Positions 4,970 through 9,231 of a DNA stretch of 9,231 nt are shown one piece after another. A program made the translations under genes and the position numbers. The stretch's first letter is position 1; each line of letters opens with the position of its first letter. Under the pieces are notes generated by a model, which saw only the letters and a list, made by a program, of their open reading frames with translations, made no database searches and was not told the DNA's origin. This DNA is from DASPXK01 sp035637315 (lineage in GTDB: Bacteria > Chloroflexota > UBA6077 > JACCZL01): contig DASPXK010000393.1 of assembly GCA_035637315.1 (NCBI GenBank), positions 1-9,231 of the forward strand, given 5' to 3'.

Positions 4970-6730
4970 ATGAAACTGAACGGCTCGCAGATCGTCGGCC
5001 GCTGCCTCCAGGAGGAGGGCGTCGAGGTCATCTTCGGGCTGCCCGGCGGGGCGATCATGCCGCTGTACGACCACATGGACAAGTTCCCCGCCCGCCACGT
5101 GCTCGTCCGCCACGAGCAGGGCGCCGCTCACATGGCGGACGGCTACGCTCGCGTGAAGCGCAACGTGGGCGTATGCATGGGCACTTCGGGGCCCGGGGCC
5201 ACGAACCTGGTCACAGGTATCCTGAACGCCCACATGGACTCGTCCCCGGTCGTCGCCATCACCGCCAACGTGGCGACGAGCTTCATCGGCTCGGATGCCT
5301 TCCAGGAAGCCGACATCAACGGGATCACGATCCCGGTCACCAAGCAGAACTACCTGGTCCGCCACGTCAAGGACCTGGCTCGGTCGATGAAGGAGGCGTT
5401 CTACATCGCCCGCACCGGCCGCCCGGGCCCAGTCCACATCGATATCCCCAAGGACGTCCTGGTAGCCGAGACCGATTTCCACTATCCCGACAAAGTCGAA
5501 CTGCCAGGTTTCCAGCCCTCGCTCGAGGGCAACATGGTCCAGGTCCGCAAGGCGGCACGGCTCATCGAGCAGGCTGAGCGGCCGGTCATCCTGTCCGGCC
5601 AGGGGACATTGATCTCCGGCGCGTCGGCGGAGCTGAAGGCGCTGGCGGAGAAGGCCACCCTGCCGGTCATTACCACCCTGCTGGGCATCTCGGCCTTCCC
5701 CGAGACCCATCCGTTGTCGCTCCAGTTCCCAGGCATGCATGGCTGGGTCTGGGCCAACTACGCGATCCACCACTCCGACCTGGTGATCGGGATCGGCAAC
5801 CGTTTCGACGACCGCTGCTGCGGCAAGTACTCGGCCTTCGCGCCCGACGCCAAGATCATCCACATCGACATCGACCCGGCCGAGATCGGCAAGAACATCC
5901 GGACCGATGTGCCGATCGTCGGCGACGTGAAGCGAGTGCTGCAGAAGCTGGTGCCGGAGATCGGCAAGTGCGCCGACAAGCGAGCCTGGCTGCGCCAGAT
6001 CGACGAGTGGCGCCAGAAATACCCGCCCAAGAAGTACCCGGATAACACCCCGGTCGTCTACCAGCCCCAGGTAATCAGTGCCCTCTACCAGGCCACCCGC
6101 GGCGACGCGATCATCGTCGCCGACGTCGGCCAGCATCAGATGTTCGCGGCCCAGCACTACCTGTACGACGAGCCGAACAGCTTCATCACCTCGGGCGGGC
6201 TGGGGACGATGGGATTCTCCCTGCCGGCCTCGATCGGGGCCTGGTTCGCCCGTCCGGACAAGACCGTCTGGTGCGTGGCCGGCGACGGCTCCTTCCAGAT
6301 GACGATGCAGGAGCTGGCGGTGATGGTGGTCGAGAAGGTGCCCGTCAAGGTGGCCGTCATCAACAACGCCTCGCTCGGCATGGTCCGGCAGTGGCAGGAG
6401 CTGTTCTACGCCGGCAACTACCAGGCGGTGGACCTGACTGGGCCACCCGACTACGTCAAGCTTGCCCAGGCGTACGGTATCCCCGCCTGGCGGGTGACTA
6501 AGCCGCACGAGCTGCAGCCGGCGATTGGGGCCGCGATGGCCTACCCGGGCCCGGCGCTGATCGATTTCCAGGTCGCGAAAGGGGAGAACGTGCTCCCGAT
6601 GGTCGTGCCCGGGACCGCGTTGTCGGAGGTGATTCCAGATGAAGCATACGTTGGTGGCGACGATGGAGGATGGCCCGGCGACGCTCAACCGCGTGGTGAG
6701 CCTGTTCAGGCAGCGGGGCTTCGCCATTGA
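4970..6730 (+). CDS. ilvB: Acetolactate synthase large (catalytic) subunit
   Basis: The ThDP enzyme condenses two pyruvates to 2-acetolactate (valine/leucine branch), or pyruvate with 2-oxobutyrate (isoleucine branch). Seen: FGLPGGAIMPLYD (21-33), the ThDP-activating Glu48 in RHEQGAAHMADGYAR, TSGPGATNLVTGI (71-83), and the diphosphate/Mg motif GDG (438-440) with Asn465/466. Also present is VRQWQELFY (472-480), containing the conserved Trp of the active-site channel. The usual GQVP before IGTDAF is ANVA here (98-101). ATG 4970 follows a strong GGGAGGG at 4955-4961. The protein would normally end around LSEVIP. Instead the frame runs about 30 residues into ilvN, giving 586 residues and a 92-nt overlap with a low-complexity tail (AYVGGDDGGWPGDAQPRGEP). 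It is first in the T-box-controlled operon. Confidence 0.96.
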   Translation: MKLNGSQIVGRCLQEEGVEVIFGLPGGAIMPLYDHMDKFPARHVLVRHEQGAAHMADGYARVKRNVGVCMGTSGPGATNLVTGILNAHMDSSPVVAITANVATSFIGSDAFQEADINGITIPVTKQNYLVRHVKDLARSMKEAFYIARTGRPGPVHIDIPKDVLVAETDFHYPDKVELPGFQPSLEGNMVQVRKAARLIEQAERPVILSGQGTLISGASAELKALAEKATLPVITTLLGISAFPETHPLSLQFPGMHGWVWANYAIHHSDLVIGIGNRFDDRCCGKYSAFAPDAKIIHIDIDPAEIGKNIRTDVPIVGDVKRVLQKLVPEIGKCADKRAWLRQIDEWRQKYPPKKYPDNTPVVYQPQVISALYQATRGDAIIVADVGQHQMFAAQHYLYDEPNSFITSGGLGTMGFSLPASIGAWFARPDKTVWCVAGDGSFQMTMQELAVMVVEKVPVKVAVINNASLGMVRQWQELFYAGNYQAVDLTGPPDYVKLAQAYGIPAWRVTKPHELQPAIGAAMAYPGPALIDFQVAKGENVLPMVVPGTALSEVIPDEAYVGGDDGGWPGDAQPRGEPVQAAGLRH

Positions 6731-7163
6731 CAGCCTGACCATCGGCCGCACCCACGAGCCGCACATCATGCGCCTGACCATGGTGGTCGACGGCTCCAAG
6801 ACGGCCGTCGAGCAGGTGGTCAAGCAGCTCTACAAGGTCATCGAGGTCCGCAAGGTCAGCGACCTGACAGACGACCAGACGGTCGAGCGCGAGCTTGCAC
6901 TGATCAAGGTCACCAGCAAGAACGCGACGATGCGGGCGGAGATCATGCAGATCACCGACATCTACCGCGCCCGCATTGTCGACGTAGCGATGGGCTCGCT
7001 GACTATTGAGGTGACCGGGCCGACAGATAAGATCGAGTCGATCATCGGTTTGCTGAAGCCGTACGGGATCAAGGAGATGGTCCGGACCGGTCTGGTTGTG
7101 ATGACCCGTGGCGCGATGGCCGGCCTGGAGCGAGGTCGTGAAGCGATCAGGGCAGTGAGTTGA
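6639..7163 (+). CDS. ilvN: Acetolactate synthase small (regulatory) subunit
   Basis: This 174-residue subunit activates the catalytic subunit and usually confers valine feedback inhibition. The N-terminal ACT domain spans about residues 1-75 (HTLVATMEDGPATLNRVV, then LFRQRGFAIDSLTIG). The C-terminal ACT-like domain starts near RELALIKVTSKNATMRAEI and runs through SLTIEVTGPTDKIESIIGLL. Length is normal for the family. The start at ATG 6639 is fixed by the ACT domain, which begins right after it, and by an excellent ribosome binding site (GGAGGT 6625-6630, 8-nt spacer) inside ilvB. The first 92 nt are also read in another frame as the ilvB tail. The gene is followed by a palindromic repeat, not directly by ilvC. 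Confidence 0.95.
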   Translation: MKHTLVATMEDGPATLNRVVSLFRQRGFAIDSLTIGRTHEPHIMRLTMVVDGSKTAVEQVVKQLYKVIEVRKVSDLTDDQTVERELALIKVTSKNATMRAEIMQITDIYRARIVDVAMGSLTIEVTGPTDKIESIIGLLKPYGIKEMVRTGLVVMTRGAMAGLERGREAIRAVS

Positions 7164-7164
7164 A

Positions 7165-7254
7165 ACCTAACCCCCTAGCCCCCTTCCCTGAAGGGAAGGG
7201 GGAACTGGCTGAACACTCCCCTTCCCTTTAGGGAAGGGGGGCGGGGGGTTAGGT
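7165..7254. repeat. Double-hairpin palindromic repeat in the ilvN-ilvC spacer
   Basis: The outer arms ACCTAACCCCC (7165-7175) and GGGGGTTAGGT (7244-7254) are perfect inverted repeats. Inside are two similar hairpins, CCCCCTTCCCT/AGGGAAGGGGG (7179-7189/7192-7202) and CCCCTTCCCT/AGGGAAGGGG (7218-7227/7230-7239). The hairpins are also complementary to each other, so the unit can fold as a three-way cruciform or as one long hairpin. It starts 1 nt after the ilvN stop and ends 2 nt before the ilvC ribosome binding region. It looks like a REP/MITE-type dispersed repeat; similar CCTAACCCCC...CCCTTCCCT elements are familiar from Chloroflexota genomes. It may stabilise or attenuate the message between ilvN and ilvC. 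Confidence 0.88.
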
Positions 7255-7271
7255 CAAAAAGGAGCCCAATT

Positions 7272-8264
7272 TTGGCCAGAGTCTATTACGAGTCAGACGC
7301 CGATCTGGAGCTACTCAAGGGCAAGCGAATCGCGATCATCGGTTACGGGAGCCAGGGGCATGCGCACGCCCTAAATCTGCGCGACAACGGCTGCACCGTG
7401 ATGGTCGGGCTCTACGAGGGCTCCAAGTCATGGGAACAGGCCGGCGGGGACGGACTCGAGGTCGCCACCACCGACCGCGCGGCGGCCTGGGCCGACATCA
7501 TCATGATCCTCGCCCCAGACCAGTATCAGCGCGAGATCTTCGAGCGCGACATTCGGCCCAACCTCCAGGACGGCAACACGCTCATGGTGGCCCACGGCTT
7601 CAACATCCTGTATGGCCAGATCTTGCCACCCCCCACCGTGGACGTCAGTATGATCGCCCCCAAGAGCCCCGGCCACATCATGCGCGACCAGTTCGTGATG
7701 GGTAACGGAGTCCCGTCCCTGGTGGCCGTTCATCAGGATTACTCTGGGCGCGCTCTTGAGACGGCGCTGGCCTACGGCAAAGGCGTCGGATCGGCCCGCG
7801 CCGGCATCCTGGCAACGACGATCAAGGAGGAGACCGAGACCGATAACTTCGGCGAGCAGGCCGTGCTGTGTGGAGGCGTCAGCGCCCTCGTCAAGGCCGG
7901 CTTCGACACCCTCGTGGAAGCCGGCTACCAGCCAGAGCTGGCGTACTTCGAGTGCCTCCATGAGCTCAAGCTCATCGTCGACCTGTTCTATCGAGGCGGG
8001 ATCAGCTTCATGCGCTACTCCGTCAGCGATACCGCCGAGTTTGGCGACTACTACGCCGGCCCGAAGCTGATCGACGAGCAGGTGCGGGCGAACATGCGAA
8101 AGCTGCTCGACGATATCCAGGATGGCACCTTCGCCCGGACCTGGATCCTGGAGAACCTGGCCGGGCGCCCGAACCTGAACGCGATGCGCGCCAAGGAGAA
8201 AGAGCACTTGATTGAGAAAGTCGGCGCCGAGCTGCGGGCCATGATGCCCTGGCTGGGCAAGTAG
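7272..8264 (+). CDS. ilvC: Ketol-acid reductoisomerase (class I)
   Basis: The Mg-dependent enzyme converts 2-acetolactate (or acetohydroxybutyrate) to the dihydroxy acid with NAD(P)H, the second common step to valine, leucine and isoleucine. The 330-residue length is that of class I. Seen: the nucleotide-binding motif GYGSQGHAHA (24-33), the cofactor-specificity loop GLYEGSKSW (46-54), the catalytic HGFN region at His108, and APKSPGH with Lys131. The metal ligands Asp191 and Glu195 (DNFGEQAVLCGG), Glu227 and Glu231 (FECLHELKLIVDL) and Ser252 are also present. The start is TTG 7272, chosen because AAAGGAG ends 7 nt before it and MARVYYESD is the normal N-terminus; there is no ATG nearby. The gene is flanked on both sides by palindromic repeats. 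Confidence 0.96.
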   Translation: MARVYYESDADLELLKGKRIAIIGYGSQGHAHALNLRDNGCTVMVGLYEGSKSWEQAGGDGLEVATTDRAAAWADIIMILAPDQYQREIFERDIRPNLQDGNTLMVAHGFNILYGQILPPPTVDVSMIAPKSPGHIMRDQFVMGNGVPSLVAVHQDYSGRALETALAYGKGVGSARAGILATTIKEETETDNFGEQAVLCGGVSALVKAGFDTLVEAGYQPELAYFECLHELKLIVDLFYRGGISFMRYSVSDTAEFGDYYAGPKLIDEQVRANMRKLLDDIQDGTFARTWILENLAGRPNLNAMRAKEKEHLIEKVGAELRAMMPWLGK

Positions 8265-8270
8265 AGCTCT

Positions 8271-8346
8271 CTGTCATTCTGAGCGCAGCGAAGAATCCGT
8301 AGCCCGGCCTGTGGGCACGGATCCTTCGCTTCGCTCAGGATGACAG
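8271..8346. repeat. Long imperfect palindrome in the ilvC-leuA spacer
   Basis: Arms of 30 nt (8271-8300 and 8317-8346) match at 27 of 30 positions, beginning CTGTCATTCTGAGCG and ending CGCTCAGGATGACAG. Within the 16-nt loop, GCCC/GGGC (8302-8305/8313-8316) extends the stem. The unit belongs to the GTCATTCTGAGCGxAGCGAAG type of dispersed palindrome seen between genes in many bacterial genomes. It starts 6 nt after the ilvC stop and is unrelated to the repeat between ilvN and ilvC. There is no T tract. It may protect or modulate the operon message. Confidence 0.88.
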
Positions 8347-8366
8347 GGCGGGCGAGGGAGAAAGGC

Positions 8367-9231
8367 ATGCAAAGAATCCTGATCTTCGATACGACGCTGC
8401 GCGACGGCGAGCAGGCGCCCGGCTTCTCGATGACTTCGGATCAAAAGATCGAGCTCGCCCGCCAGCTTCAGCGGCTGAACGTGGACATCATCGAGGCCGG
8501 TTTTCCCGCCGCCTCGCCTGATGACTTCGCCGCGGTCCAGCGGATCGCGCGGGAGGTCAGAGGGCCGGTCATCACGGGGCTGGCTCGCTGCGTGCCCGAG
8601 GACATCGACCGCAGTTGGGAGGCCGTCAAGGACGCCGAGAGTCCGCGCATCCATACCTTCATCTCCACCTCCGACATCCACCTGGAGCGCCAGTTCCGCC
8701 TGACGCGCGAGCAGGCCAAGGAGCGGGCGGTGGAGATGGTCCGCCGCGCAAAGTCGTACTGTGACGACATCGAGTTCTCGCCAATGGACGCGACCCGCTC
8801 GGACTGGAACTACCTGTACGAGGTCCTGACGGCGACGATCGAGGCCGGTGCGACGACGATTAACATCGCCGATACGTGCGGCTACAGCATCCCAGAGGAG
8901 TTCGGGGAGCTGCTGCAGGGCATCTGGGGCCGCGTGCCAAACGCCGACCGAGCGGTCCTCTCGGTCCACTGCCACAACGACCTCGGCCTGGCAACCGCCA
9001 ACTCGCTGACCGCAGTCCGCTCGGGCGCACGCCAGATCGAGGTGTGCGTCAACGGGATCGGCGAGCGGGCCGGCAATGCCGCCCTGGAAGAGGTCGTGAT
9101 GGCGCTCAACGTGCGCAAAGACTTCTTCGGCCAGTTCGGGACAGGTGTGAACCCGGGCGAGATCTATCAGGCCAGCGACATGCTGGCGCGCTTCACGGGC
9201 CAGGGTGTCCAGGTGAACAAGCCGATCGTCG
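8367..9231 (+). CDS. leuA: 2-isopropylmalate synthase (3' end outside window)
   Basis: The enzyme condenses acetyl-CoA with 2-oxoisovalerate, the first committed step of leucine synthesis. Residues 1-288 of a normally about 510-residue protein are present, covering the TIM-barrel catalytic domain. Seen: FDTTLRDGEQAPGFSM (7-22) with the catalytic Arg and the metal-binding Asp, then DIIEAGFPAASPDDF. EFSPMDATRSD and IADTCGYSIPEEF follow. The metal-binding HCHNDLGLATANS begins at His201 and His203, and NGIGERAGNAALEEVVMAL completes the set. The C-terminal allosteric LeuA dimer domain, which would bind leucine, lies beyond the window, so regulation (or a CimA/homocitrate-type paralogue) cannot be excluded fully. 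Start ATG 8367 follows GAGGGAG at 8354-8360. It is last in the visible ilvBNC-leuA order. Confidence 0.93.
   Translation, partial: MQRILIFDTTLRDGEQAPGFSMTSDQKIELARQLQRLNVDIIEAGFPAASPDDFAAVQRIAREVRGPVITGLARCVPEDIDRSWEAVKDAESPRIHTFISTSDIHLERQFRLTREQAKERAVEMVRRAKSYCDDIEFSPMDATRSDWNYLYEVLTATIEAGATTINIADTCGYSIPEEFGELLQGIWGRVPNADRAVLSVHCHNDLGLATANSLTAVRSGARQIEVCVNGIGERAGNAALEEVVMALNVRKDFFGQFGTGVNPGEIYQASDMLARFTGQGVQVNKPIV

Noticed and set aside
4683..4973. Plus-strand open frame through the T-box leader
   Set aside because: It overlaps highly structured leader RNA and both terminators, and has no ribosome binding site or domain.
4962..4973. Tiny leader peptide ATG-GGT-ACA-TGA overlapping the ilvB start
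   Set aside because: Three codons with no Leu, Val or Ile; regulation is explained by the T-box, and the ribosome binding site spacing suits ATG 4970.
4124..6823. Very long (899-codon) open frame on the minus strand across ilvB
   Set aside because: It lies antisense to the well-conserved ilvB; such frames arise from GC-rich third positions of the true gene. Only its last part (4124-4441), outside ilvB, is considered as a possible small gene.
7428..8207. Minus-strand open frame antisense to ilvC
   Set aside because: The sense strand encodes every ketol-acid reductoisomerase motif; the antisense protein is Val/Gly/His-rich with no domain.
7165..8346. CRISPR array
   Set aside because: The repeats are palindromic single units of two unrelated families, not regularly spaced direct repeats, and no cas genes are present.

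Overview
The window is GC-rich, with strongly GC-biased third codon positions. It looks like a chromosome segment of a Chloroflexota bacterium, possibly of the Thermomicrobia/Sphaerobacter type. The clues are the protein flavour (DUF5996, UBP-type zinc finger, biosynthetic acetolactate synthase), a T-box leader on a branched-chain amino acid operon, and two families of long palindromic intergenic repeats of a kind I associate with Chloroflexota. This assignment is an inference from general resemblance, not a database match.

Left part (1 to about 3950) is a decaying accessory stretch. It opens with the 3' end of an IS256-type transposase, whose last codons appear shifted at a run of six G. The insertion sequence runs into the final codons of a short-chain dehydrogenase/reductase (SDR), so only the C-terminal tail of that gene remains. 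Next come a complete 14-helix DHA2-type MFS exporter, a DUF5996 protein, a DsbA/thioredoxin-like protein that has lost its central part including the CxxC active site, and a UBP-type zinc-finger protein. A SnoaL/NTF2-like gene broken by a one-base frameshift ends the stretch. SDR/MFS, MFS/DUF5996 and DUF5996/DsbA-like are each joined by a 4-nt ATGA overlap, which indicates an old, tightly coupled operon that the insertion sequence has probably cut off from its promoter.

Middle part (about 3950 to 4970) holds a possible small minus-strand gene, then a sigma70-type promoter and a long leader. The leader contains one well-formed T-box stem I with a CTC (Leu) specifier and then two successive T-box antiterminator/terminator modules. 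This is the most unusual regulatory feature in the window.

Right part (4970 to 9231) is the branched-chain amino acid operon ilvB-ilvN-ilvC-leuA (leuA runs off the end). IlvB and IlvN form acetolactate synthase, IlvC reduces and isomerises its product, and LeuA draws off the valine precursor 2-oxoisovalerate into leucine synthesis. A leucine-sensing T-box at the head of the operon fits this. No ilvD is seen within the window. ilvB and ilvN overlap by 92 nt, and the ilvN-ilvC and ilvC-leuA spacers each hold a different palindromic repeat.

I see no clear evidence of a wholly new system. The best leads are the doubled T-box leader, the active-site-less DsbA-like protein, the ilvB/ilvN overlap and the natural Pro-to-Ala change in acetolactate synthase.
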